Source of the DNA: Pseudomonadota bacterium
GTDB lineage: Bacteria; Desulfobacterota; Desulfobacteria; Desulfobacterales; JAHIVH01
Assembly: GCA_018816735.1 (NCBI GenBank)
Contig: JAHIVH010000088.1
Location: forward strand, 62,001-126,000
DNA: 64,000 bases
Direction of reading: 5' to 3'
The notes under the pieces were generated by a model. The model did no database searches, was not told where the DNA came from, and saw only the letters and a list, made by a program, of their open reading frames with translations. Positions 53,290-61,639 of this stretch are shown piece after piece. A program made the position numbers and the translations under genes. Positions within the stretch are counted from its first letter, which is position 1; every line of letters begins with the position of its first letter.

Positions 53290-54638
53290 GTCTTCACCTC
53301 ATATTTTGACCAGAAGCTTCGTTTGCGACCATGGGCCTCAATGATCTGCGCTTTGAAAGCTTCGTGATGATTAAATTCTTTCCAGTCGGCAACGCTTGCC
53401 GCCAGTTTGTCCAGCTTCTTCAAATAGCGGATACCATGGGGATATGCTTTGGTGTACCCACGTTCCAGAATGGAGATAAGTAAACTGCGGTACATCATGC
53501 TGGTAACAAGGTGGCGGTTTTCTGCCGCCATTGCTTCGGCCAGAGAGAGCAGGCTGCCGTAATGGTTACCATCAAGCTGGACGGCACGTTTGAGGAGATA
53601 TTCTTCGGCTTCATCGATTTTCCCGACGGCAATCAGGAATTCCGCATCCGACTCCCGGAGTCTGTCGGCTTTCAGAATTTGCCGAGTTTCATCGCTTATA
53701 ACATCATCCCTTTTGTCATGACCGATCACATCCAGCAACGCCTGTAGGGTGTCGGTGGAATGATAGGACCTGAATTTCTGGTACAGAAGGTCCGTCAGTT
53801 TTTCAGAGTCGCCCTGCTTATGGTAGATTTCCTCAAGGAGCTTATCCCGCTCGTATGCCTGAAAGGTTTCACCTTCCGGGATTTTCTTCAGCCAGGAATG
53901 GGCGGTTTCAACGTCCCCGCTTTCAAGGTAGACCCGGGCAATATCAATCAGCGCAGCTGTGGACAGCTTTCCCCATGAAGAAATACGGGTCTTTTCAAAC
54001 AGCTTTGCATCCTTGATCTGGCGGGCCAGTGATTCAATCAGCATCAGGTGATGACGTTTGCCATATTCATCCTTTTCTTTGTCCGCCCAGTTCTGGAGCG
54101 TATCGATCATGGTGCGGATAACCGTCTCAGGCAGACATTCCCCGGCACAGTCAATCAAGGTGTCCCGGATGCCGTAGTTGTCCTTTTGATTTACCTTCAG
54201 AATGATGTCTGCAATTTTTTCTTTGTCGTTACAGCGTTTGGCATAGTCGACAAACAGTTCTTTGGCATCATAGCGAAACACGTCGCCAATATTACCGCTG
54301 GAGTCATCGCACATCTCAAAAATGGTATTGTCGGCCTCGTAAAATGCGGCTACAAGTTCAACGCCCGTAAAAGGATCATCCACACCGGATTTAAGGTCCT
54401 GCAGCAGCATTTCGAGCTCACGCGAAAAACCAGCGGCTCCCCGCCAGTCAATAAAGCGCCTCGAATGTTTCAGGTCGGAAAGCTTCTTCTTAAATCGTTG
54501 AACATTTTCCTTTGGGGTGGCAATCAACTGTTCAATCAAGTCATCCGCCTCATCGGAATGGACAGCAAGATTCAGCAAGGCATCTGCGAGCGTATCAGGC
54601 CCCAGATCAACCAGTTTTTGTTTGCGGTAGTCTGCCAT
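53286..54638 (-). CDS. DUF6880-like helical-repeat protein
   Basis: 450 residues, all-helical by appearance, with TPR-like pairs (AALIDIARVYLESGDVETAHSWLKKIPEG; ADRLRESDAEFLIAVGKIDEAEEYLLKRAVQLDGNHYGSLLSLAEAM). N-terminus MADYRKQKLVDLGPDTLADALLNLA fits the DUF6880 family as I remember it, which often lies beside pRiA4b ORF-3-like genes. No catalytic motif visible, no membrane segment. Starts 13 bases after the hsdR stop. Its role may be structural or regulatory within the defence cluster. The DUF assignment is tentative. Confidence 0.65.
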   Translation of the reverse strand: MADYRKQKLVDLGPDTLADALLNLAVHSDEADDLIEQLIATPKENVQRFKKKLSDLKHSRRFIDWRGAAGFSRELEMLLQDLKSGVDDPFTGVELVAAFYEADNTIFEMCDDSSGNIGDVFRYDAKELFVDYAKRCNDKEKIADIILKVNQKDNYGIRDTLIDCAGECLPETVIRTMIDTLQNWADKEKDEYGKRHHLMLIESLARQIKDAKLFEKTRISSWGKLSTAALIDIARVYLESGDVETAHSWLKKIPEGETFQAYERDKLLEEIYHKQGDSEKLTDLLYQKFRSYHSTDTLQALLDVIGHDKRDDVISDETRQILKADRLRESDAEFLIAVGKIDEAEEYLLKRAVQLDGNHYGSLLSLAEAMAAENRHLVTSMMYRSLLISILERGYTKAYPHGIRYLKKLDKLAASVADWKEFNHHEAFKAQIIEAHGRKRSFWSKYEVKT

Positions 54639-54650
54639 ACATCCAGCTAT

Positions 54651-57600
54651 TTAATAATGTTCCCGTATATACCCATATGCCTTCTCGAATAGTTCCTGCT
54701 CTTTATGGAGCTTGTATTTGAAAAGCGTTTGCCGGAGCACTTTCTGGATCTCCTTTTGCCCGGCATGCGTGCTTTGCCAGCCGTCGAACCGGGTGGCCCG
54801 AACGATCTTGTCGATGTCCTCAACCACATTGGCTATGATCTGCGGAGTGGTGCCGTTCCTTAGTTCAAGGAATATTTCGGTCAGGGCCTGCTTGTCGTCT
54901 GGAATAACCTCTTCATGGGTCTCGTTTTCGAGACGGACCATTTCCCGGGCGGCATCTAGAAGTTCCTTCAGCCAATCGAGGCTGCTCAGAACACCGGCTT
55001 CGTATTTATCTTTAAGCCGCTCAAGGCGTTGGCCAAGCTCTTCAAAACGCGGATCATTCTTGGAGCGGACCTTTGCCATTAGTGACAGGTTCAGCTTTTT
55101 GGCCTTTTTCTTTTTCTCGTCTTCGGTCAGTTCAAAGACCGATTCCGCATCCATGACCAGCTCGTCGATATCATCCCTGATGCGATCAATCTCGGTATTT
55201 TCATGGATCAGCTTGATAGTTTCCGGCCCAAGTGATTCCCAAAGCAAAGAGCCCAATCCACCGACAGGTTTAATGGATTCATAGACCTGTGCCAGCCAAC
55301 GGTAATCTTTACGGAAGGCATTCAGATAAGGATCTGGTGTAATGGCCTCCCAGAAGCGTTTCAACACATTGAACTGAGCAGCAAAGGCATCTTTCTTTTC
55401 ATTGCCGACCAGACAGTCCTGTGCAGCAATCAGCCCTTCATAACCTTCAACGGTTCGATCAACACCCGGGAAATACTCCAGGCATTTACCAATGGCTTCG
55501 GGGAACAGCTTTTTGAATGCCTCAACGCTCTCCACCACGCCTTCGATTTCTTTGGGATCGTAATCCAGTGCCTTGGCGACATTTTCAAACACCCCGAGGT
55601 AATCAATAATCAGGCCGTGCTTTTTGGTGTCGCTGTAGAGGCGGTTGGTACGGCACATGGCCTGAAGCAGGGTGTGATCCTTGAGCGGTTTATCCAGATA
55701 CATGCAGTAGCAGATCGGCGCATCGAATCCGGTAAGCAGCTTGGCGGTAACAATAATAACCTTGAGCGGGTCGGTCGCATCTCGATAGCGGTCAAGCAAC
55801 TGCTCCTGAACTTCCGGGCTGGCATCAATTCCTTGCCACCGCTTGAAGTCTCCCTTCTCAATGGGGAGCCCTAATTTCTGCCAATTAAGCCAGTCGGTTG
55901 CTATTTTCTTCGGCTTTCCGTTCTCGTCCGTTTCTTCTTCAATGGTGCCTTGTGAAATGTTCATCACCACTTCAACAGCATCTTTGCCGAGGCGCTCACA
56001 AAGAAGATAGTACATCCGAACCACAGCCTCGCGGTCATAGACGACCACCATCCCTTTGAATTGTTTGGGCGCTACGTGGTTTTGATAATGGGTTGAAATA
56101 TCCTCCGCGATTGCCGTTATGCGCTTAGGTGCTTTCAGCAGGTGCGCCAACTTTCCGGCTTTTTGAGAGATGAATGTCTTCTCTTCCTCATTGAGGTTGT
56201 TCTGCTGCGCCAGCTCCTCAAATCCCTGATCGATGGTTTCCCGGTCGATGCGCAACTCAACCAGACGAGGCTCGAATTTGACCGGCAGCGTCGCCTCATC
56301 ACGAATAGACTGCTTATAGGAATAGCGATTGAGGTATCTGCCCGGGTCATTGGGAGCGCCGAACAGTTTAAACGTGTTTCGTTCAAGTCCTGAAATCGGC
56401 GTACCGGTCAACCCGAAGAAAAAGGCATTCGGCAGCGCCCAGCGCATCTTTTCACCAAGACTGCCTTCCTGCGTGCGGTGCGCCTCATCCACCAGAACTA
56501 TGACATTATCCCGGGGATTCAGGCCATCGGTCTGGTGTTCATCAATTTCCACCTCATCAAATTTGAAAACGGTGGTGATCAGGATCTGTCGGGAATCCTG
56601 CTTAAGTTCCTGAGCCAGTGCCTTGCAGGACTTCACCGGCGTGACGTTTTTGACAGCAGCATTGTTGAACACCGAGTTAATCTGACTATCCAGATCCACC
56701 CGGTCAACGACCACCACAACTGTGGGGTTTTTCAGGTCTGGGTCTGCCTTTAGCATCTGTGCCGCAAACAGCATCAAGAGTGATTTACCGGAACCCTGAA
56801 AATGCCAGATCAGCCCCTGACGGGCATCCTGCGTCTTTACACGCTCCACAATGGCTTTGGCCGCTTCATACTGCGGATAGCGAGGCAGAATCTTGATCTT
56901 AAAACTCGGCTTGCCTTCTCCCTGCTTGACCGTTGAGAACACCACAAACGACTGTAGAATTTCCAGCAGGGTCTTCGGATGCAGCAGACGTTCCGCGCTT
57001 TTCAGCACCGTGCGCATATCCTGAGGTATTTCTTCCCGCTCCTCGGTGCTGTGCCATGGAGCCCAGTTTTTGAAACGGGCACCGATCGCGCCGTAATAGA
57101 AAGTCTTTCCTTCCGAGGCGAAGCAGAGCAGGTTCGGCACAAAAAAGGCTTTCTGGTTTTCCCAGTAATGTTTTTGACCGCCCAGAAAATCCGCCGCACC
57201 ATCTTGCCAACTGATGGCATCGCGCACCGGCGTTTTCACCTCACCAACCACCAGCGGCAGCCCGTTGATATAGAGCACCAAGTCAAAATAGCAGTCTCTC
57301 GTGCCGGTAAACTGAACCTGCTGGCTGACCACAAAGTGATTGTTCTGCGGGTTGTCGAAATCAAGCAGGTGAATGGTGATGTGTTCACCATCTTTGCCAA
57401 GCGGCATGGATATACGGCCCAGCAGCCAGTCCTGAAAAATTTCATTGGCCCGGATAAGCCCGCTGTAGCCCGCCTCCAAAAGGACGCCACGCAGACGGTG
57501 AATCACTTCATCCGCCAGATCCGGATTGGCAGCCAGTGGCTTATTCAATCGGCACAACGCATCCTTGAGCCAGGTGTCAACAAAGACATCCTGCGGCTGC

Positions 57601-57773
57601 TTGCCATAAAGCACCAGATTGTCACCATGGACATATTTCCATTTCAAATCTTTGTTGCCAGCAATGTATTCCGCTGTTTCTTCAGCCACCATGCCAGTCT
57701 GAGCGGTGACCGGTTTGCCAACGAGGTGGTCACGCAGAGCATTCTCGATGGTGTTCATCTCATTGAAGCTCAT
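54651..57773 (-). CDS. hsdR: Type I restriction enzyme endonuclease subunit
   Basis: Motor/nuclease subunit of a type I restriction-modification complex; translocates DNA and cuts far from the recognition site. 1040 residues from ATG 57773 (GGGAGGT five bases before it). N-terminal PD-(D/E)xK nuclease: D164 in CYFDLVLY and ExK at 178-180 (VVGEVKTP). SF2 motor: Walker A QGSGKS at 326-331, DEAHR at 429-433, and FGLTGTPISG. The helical C-terminus from about 860 binds the methyltransferase. The start lies inside the end of hsdS (14-base overlap). All key motifs intact. Confidence 0.95.
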   Translation of the reverse strand: MSFNEMNTIENALRDHLVGKPVTAQTGMVAEETAEYIAGNKDLKWKYVHGDNLVLYGKQPQDVFVDTWLKDALCRLNKPLAANPDLADEVIHRLRGVLLEAGYSGLIRANEIFQDWLLGRISMPLGKDGEHITIHLLDFDNPQNNHFVVSQQVQFTGTRDCYFDLVLYINGLPLVVGEVKTPVRDAISWQDGAADFLGGQKHYWENQKAFFVPNLLCFASEGKTFYYGAIGARFKNWAPWHSTEEREEIPQDMRTVLKSAERLLHPKTLLEILQSFVVFSTVKQGEGKPSFKIKILPRYPQYEAAKAIVERVKTQDARQGLIWHFQGSGKSLLMLFAAQMLKADPDLKNPTVVVVVDRVDLDSQINSVFNNAAVKNVTPVKSCKALAQELKQDSRQILITTVFKFDEVEIDEHQTDGLNPRDNVIVLVDEAHRTQEGSLGEKMRWALPNAFFFGLTGTPISGLERNTFKLFGAPNDPGRYLNRYSYKQSIRDEATLPVKFEPRLVELRIDRETIDQGFEELAQQNNLNEEEKTFISQKAGKLAHLLKAPKRITAIAEDISTHYQNHVAPKQFKGMVVVYDREAVVRMYYLLCERLGKDAVEVVMNISQGTIEEETDENGKPKKIATDWLNWQKLGLPIEKGDFKRWQGIDASPEVQEQLLDRYRDATDPLKVIIVTAKLLTGFDAPICYCMYLDKPLKDHTLLQAMCRTNRLYSDTKKHGLIIDYLGVFENVAKALDYDPKEIEGVVESVEAFKKLFPEAIGKCLEYFPGVDRTVEGYEGLIAAQDCLVGNEKKDAFAAQFNVLKRFWEAITPDPYLNAFRKDYRWLAQVYESIKPVGGLGSLLWESLGPETIKLIHENTEIDRIRDDIDELVMDAESVFELTEDEKKKKAKKLNLSLMAKVRSKNDPRFEELGQRLERLKDKYEAGVLSSLDWLKELLDAAREMVRLENETHEEVIPDDKQALTEIFLELRNGTTPQIIANVVEDIDKIVRATRFDGWQSTHAGQKEIQKVLRQTLFKYKLHKEQELFEKAYGYIREHY

Positions 57774-58926
57774 TGGACACCTCCCAGAACGAATGCCGCA
57801 CTTTTTGAATATGACTTTTCTTAGCCTCCAACGTATGCTGTATTTCCTCAAGATTGTTTAAAACATTGAGAACTTTTTCTTGCACATCGGTAGGAAGAAA
57901 CCTAACAGGCCACTTGCTCAGGTTATCTGAAGAAATATTTGGAAATGTGGACCCCGCTCCTTTTGCCTGCTCAAAAATCCTATCTCTCATATAAATGAGA
58001 ATCTGCCTCACATAATCAGTTGATGCTTTGCCGCTTTTCCCACTTATGGCAGCCAATCCTCTACCGATGCAGTATCGTTGATCGGCTATATTCATTCTCC
58101 CTGTTGTGCTTCCCCTGACGCAAAACAAAATATCTCCATTTTCTGCAAGTTTAGTCACTGTCTTGGTGTATTGAACAGGGGTTGGAGAGTATTTACCAAA
58201 CTCTGCTGGTCCATTTAATAAGGGGAGAGATCCATCAATTTTAGAATCGATATAATCAGAGCCTTTTGGAGATTGTCCCATTGTAATATGGGAGATCGAA
58301 GACAAATATACTATTTCGTTTTTCCTAATCCCTTTGTCCGAAAAATATTTATGCCTGATAGTTCTTTGAGCCTTTTCATTTTCATCAATCAACAATGAAA
58401 TATGAAGATCATTCTCTTCCAGCTTCTCCAGCACTTCGAGGATCTCTTTCTGGCGCTCAATCGGCGGCAGAGGGAATTCAAATTCAGCCAGTGATTTCCA
58501 TTTGGTTCTTGGTGAAAGAGAGCCGGAAGAGGTTTTCTCAGCCCAGTCAAAGAAGGCATCGGATTGAATGATAAAAGGCAGCAGGCCGGGAATGATTTTC
58601 TTGGGGATCGCATCCATCACGATGATGTCGCCAGAACAGATACCTTCAAAGTCAGCAACAGCGGCTTTTTTCTGATAGCAACGTCGTTTGCCAAAAAGGA
58701 TCTGCCCTGCTGAAAAACGGCGGGTAAAGCTGGGATTGTCTTCTGCAATGATCCCTTTGCGAGCGATACGCAGCGACTGCGGGTCTAAATGCTCAAGGCC
58801 GACATAAAGCTCCAGACCATCCTCGGCAGGGTCTTTGGTTGTCGACTTCACTTCTTTGGCAATCTCCCCGAACTTAACGATCTGCCATCCGTCCTTTATC
58901 TGTTTTTCTGAAAGTTCTATTGCCAT
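57760..58926 (-). CDS. hsdS: Type I restriction enzyme specificity subunit
   Basis: DNA-recognition subunit with two target-recognition domains separated by a helical spacer. 388 residues. First TRD about 1-175 (WQIVKFGEIAKEV, ending FPLPPIERQKEILEVLEKLEE); second TRD about 195-345, ending with WPVRFLPTDVQEKVLNVLNNLEEIQ; this repeat of PLPPxxxQ-helix layout is diagnostic. ATG 58926 has AGAGGA six bases before it; ATG 58962, overlapping the upstream stop, is the alternative (12 residues longer). Target sequence cannot be predicted from sequence alone. Confidence 0.93.
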   Translation of the reverse strand: MAIELSEKQIKDGWQIVKFGEIAKEVKSTTKDPAEDGLELYVGLEHLDPQSLRIARKGIIAEDNPSFTRRFSAGQILFGKRRCYQKKAAVADFEGICSGDIIVMDAIPKKIIPGLLPFIIQSDAFFDWAEKTSSGSLSPRTKWKSLAEFEFPLPPIERQKEILEVLEKLEENDLHISLLIDENEKAQRTIRHKYFSDKGIRKNEIVYLSSISHITMGQSPKGSDYIDSKIDGSLPLLNGPAEFGKYSPTPVQYTKTVTKLAENGDILFCVRGSTTGRMNIADQRYCIGRGLAAISGKSGKASTDYVRQILIYMRDRIFEQAKGAGSTFPNISSDNLSKWPVRFLPTDVQEKVLNVLNNLEEIQHTLEAKKSHIQKVRHSFWEVSNELQ

Positions 58927-58958
58927 TTCAATCCTCTTTATCCATGCGTGAAAGCGGT

Positions 58959-60158
58959 TCATTCATTATTGCCACCGTTTTTGCTAACTGCCGAGGAATC
59001 CTCGTGAGTTGCCTCCCATTCCGCCTGAGCTTCTTCCAGTTGTTTTTTCAGTGCTTCTTTGTCGGGGAGATACGTCTGATATTTTGTGGCGTGTATATTG
59101 GCGCCTTCAGGAAGGGTAATTTCCACCAGTGAATCTTTCTTCTTCTTACAGAGAACTATTCCTATGGTCGGCTGCTCGTCTGGCAACTTCACATGGCGGT
59201 CAAAATAATTTACATACATCTGCATCTGACCAAGATCCTGATGCTTTAGTTCTCCAATTTTCAAATCAATGATGACATAGCAGCGAAGCAAGCGGTTGTA
59301 AAATACGAGGTCCACAAAGAAGTGATCTTCATCAAAAGTAAATCGTTTCTGCCGGGCCTCAAAGAGAAAGCCTTTACTTAATTCAAGAAGAAAATGTTCC
59401 AGCTTGTCGATGATAGCTGTTTCAAGGTCCGTCTCAGAATAGCGATGATGCTCTTTAAAACCAAGAAACTCCAAAACAAGCGGGTCTTTGATTACATCAG
59501 CATGCTTTTCAACAAGCTGGCCTTGTTCAGAAAGCCTCTTCACGCCTTCTTTATCTTTGCTCAACGCAAGGCGTTCATACAGACTGGAGTTAAATTGTCG
59601 CTTCAACTCGCGCAACGACCAGCCCTCATTGGCGGATTCTATCTCATAGAATTTGCGTTCATCCAGGTTCGAAATCCCCATCAAGAACAGATAGTGCGAC
59701 CAGCTCAACGGCAATTGTGCAGACAACGCTTGCGCAATTTGTGTGACATCTAATTTCCGAGACAGTGTCTGGGATTTCTCCTGTGAAGATTGGGCAGACG
59801 CTGTTTGGCTAATCTGTGGCTGTTCAAAAAAGCCAGACAGTGTTTGGCTTTTTTCATCGGATGAATATTCCAAAAAGAACTTGCGCATATTTTTCAGATT
59901 GCTGAGAGAATAACCATGTCCGAACTCTTTTGTAAGCTCTTTCGCTAAGTGTTTTATAGTTTCTTTGCCATATTCAGCTCGCGCAACTCCACCTTGTTCC
60001 TCAAAAACAATTCTCATCCCAATCAGATAATTTGAAATAACCTGCAAGGAGTTAACACTACGCCTTGTTAAGGACCGTGCCTGTGAAATAATTTCCCTAA
60101 TATCTCCTATCAATCCGTGTCTATCCGTGTCCATCTGTGGTTTCTTCTTCTTACTCAT
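58959..60158 (-). CDS. DUF1016 / YhcG-type PDDEXK nuclease-like protein
   Basis: 399 residues. N-terminal winged-helix-like DUF1016 N domain (IREIISQARSLTRRSVNSLQV, GYSLSNLKNMRKFF), a variable linker, and a C-terminal PD-(D/E)xK nuclease domain with D283 (HFFVDLVFYN) and DLK at 298-300 (CYVIIDLKIGEL), as in YhcG. The linker contains a near-repeat: EKSQTLSGFFEQPQISQTASAQ at 102-123 and EKSQTLSRKLDVTQIAQALSAQ at 127-148. Start ATG 60158 has GAGG seven bases upstream; GTG 60164 is the alternative. Sits between hsdM and hsdS, with four-base overlaps. May be a nuclease effector or helper for the R-M complex. Confidence 0.88.
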   Translation of the reverse strand: MSKKKKPQMDTDRHGLIGDIREIISQARSLTRRSVNSLQVISNYLIGMRIVFEEQGGVARAEYGKETIKHLAKELTKEFGHGYSLSNLKNMRKFFLEYSSDEKSQTLSGFFEQPQISQTASAQSSQEKSQTLSRKLDVTQIAQALSAQLPLSWSHYLFLMGISNLDERKFYEIESANEGWSLRELKRQFNSSLYERLALSKDKEGVKRLSEQGQLVEKHADVIKDPLVLEFLGFKEHHRYSETDLETAIIDKLEHFLLELSKGFLFEARQKRFTFDEDHFFVDLVFYNRLLRCYVIIDLKIGELKHQDLGQMQMYVNYFDRHVKLPDEQPTIGIVLCKKKKDSLVEITLPEGANIHATKYQTYLPDKEALKKQLEEAQAEWEATHEDSSAVSKNGGNNE

Positions 60159-61639
60159 ACACACACCTCAATCCCAATTTCAGCTAATGCTGTAAAAAGC
60201 TTCTTAGACTGCTTTTTGAGTTCAACGCGACCGACCTGCCAAGCCTCGATGGTTGATTCCAAAGTCTGGCCATCACCATTTGTGCCGCCCCGAACATATA
60301 GAGGAATCGAGAGGTTGTGCATGTTCTCTCTGATCTCGCGGGTATCCGCTAAGCGGGCGATATCTTCATGGTTTTCCGGCTCAAAATAGGCCGCTACCAG
60401 TCGCTCAAGGTTCTTGTCACTCAAGAAGCTGAACGCTCTTTCCCGGGTCACTTCCTTAACTCCGTTTATGAACAGCACTTTGTTTTTTTGCACCGAAGGT
60501 TTGTTCATGCGCAGGATGACCACGCATGATTCCATGGGAGAGTTGTAAAACAGATTAGGTCCCAGACCGATGACAGCCTCAATCATGTCGGCCTCAATCA
60601 CTTTTTTGCGGATGTCTGCTTCCGAATCTCTGAACAGAACGCCGTGTGGCCAAAGCATGGCAGCCCTGCCGGTTTTAGGATTCAGGCTTTTGATGATGTG
60701 CTGAAAAAACGCATAGTCAGCGCAGCCTTGTGGTGGCACACCGAATTCATTGCGCAGAAAAGGATCTGCACCAAATTTGCTTCTGTTCCATTTCTTGATC
60801 GAGTACGGCGGATTGGCGAAGATGACATCAAACTGCTTGAGGCGTTCATATTCGAGAAACTTTGGCTCGGCGAGTGTATCCCCACGCTGAATATCAAATT
60901 CCTCAATGTCGTGAAGGAACATATTCATTCTGGCGATGGCGCTGGTCAGAAGGTTTACTTCTTGGCCGAACAGTTTGACCGTGCGCCATTCTTTACCATC
61001 GGTGCGCAAATCCATCACCGCATTGAGAAGCATACCGCCGGTGCCGCATGTTGGGTCATACGCGCTTTCGCCGGGCTTCAGCTCCATGACTCGCGTCATG
61101 AGATGGACGACTGTTCTGTTGGTATAAAATTCAGCGGCTGTATGGCCGGAATCATCTGCAAATTTTTTGATGAGGTATTCGTAAGCGGCCCCAAGGTCAT
61201 CCTGGGTCACAGCGCTGATACCCAGTGGTATTTTGCTGAAATGTTCCACCAGCGACGCCAGCAGATGATCCGGAAGACGTTCTTTATTGGTCCATTGCGC
61301 ATCACCGAATACGCTGTATAGACGCTGATTGCTTTTCTCAATAGTCCGCAGAGCTTTTTGTATGAAAGCGCCGATATTGGTCGATGTTTCACGGAGTGTG
61401 TCCCAGCGGGCAGATTCGGGAATTATGAAACGGTGTTGCTCAGGTAATGCGGCAAACTCTTCATCCCCATCCGAAAAGGCCAGAGCTTCCTCATACTCGT
61501 CCTTATAAACATCAGACAGCCTTTTATAGAAAAGCAGTGGGAAAATATATTGTTTGTAGTCGGAAGCGTCGATTTGCCCTCGCAGAAATTCTGCAGCTCC
61601 CCAGAGCATGCTTTCCAGTTGTTGTTGCGAAAGACTCAT
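60155..61639 (-). CDS. hsdM: Type I restriction enzyme methyltransferase subunit, copy 1
   Basis: N6-adenine methyltransferase subunit of a type I R-M system. 494 residues. N-terminal HsdM N domain 1-150 (LRGQIDASDYKQYIFPLLFYKRLSDVY, DAQWTNKERLPDHLL), SAM motif I YDPTCGTGGML at 194-204, catalytic motif IV NPPY at 276-279, ending with HEDIARLADTREI-type C-terminus. Both motifs intact. It overlaps the second, different hsdM upstream by four bases. The two copies share fold and motifs but clearly differ over their length. Confidence 0.94.
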   Translation of the reverse strand: MSLSQQQLESMLWGAAEFLRGQIDASDYKQYIFPLLFYKRLSDVYKDEYEEALAFSDGDEEFAALPEQHRFIIPESARWDTLRETSTNIGAFIQKALRTIEKSNQRLYSVFGDAQWTNKERLPDHLLASLVEHFSKIPLGISAVTQDDLGAAYEYLIKKFADDSGHTAAEFYTNRTVVHLMTRVMELKPGESAYDPTCGTGGMLLNAVMDLRTDGKEWRTVKLFGQEVNLLTSAIARMNMFLHDIEEFDIQRGDTLAEPKFLEYERLKQFDVIFANPPYSIKKWNRSKFGADPFLRNEFGVPPQGCADYAFFQHIIKSLNPKTGRAAMLWPHGVLFRDSEADIRKKVIEADMIEAVIGLGPNLFYNSPMESCVVILRMNKPSVQKNKVLFINGVKEVTRERAFSFLSDKNLERLVAAYFEPENHEDIARLADTREIRENMHNLSIPLYVRGGTNGDGQTLESTIEAWQVGRVELKKQSKKLFTALAEIGIEVCV

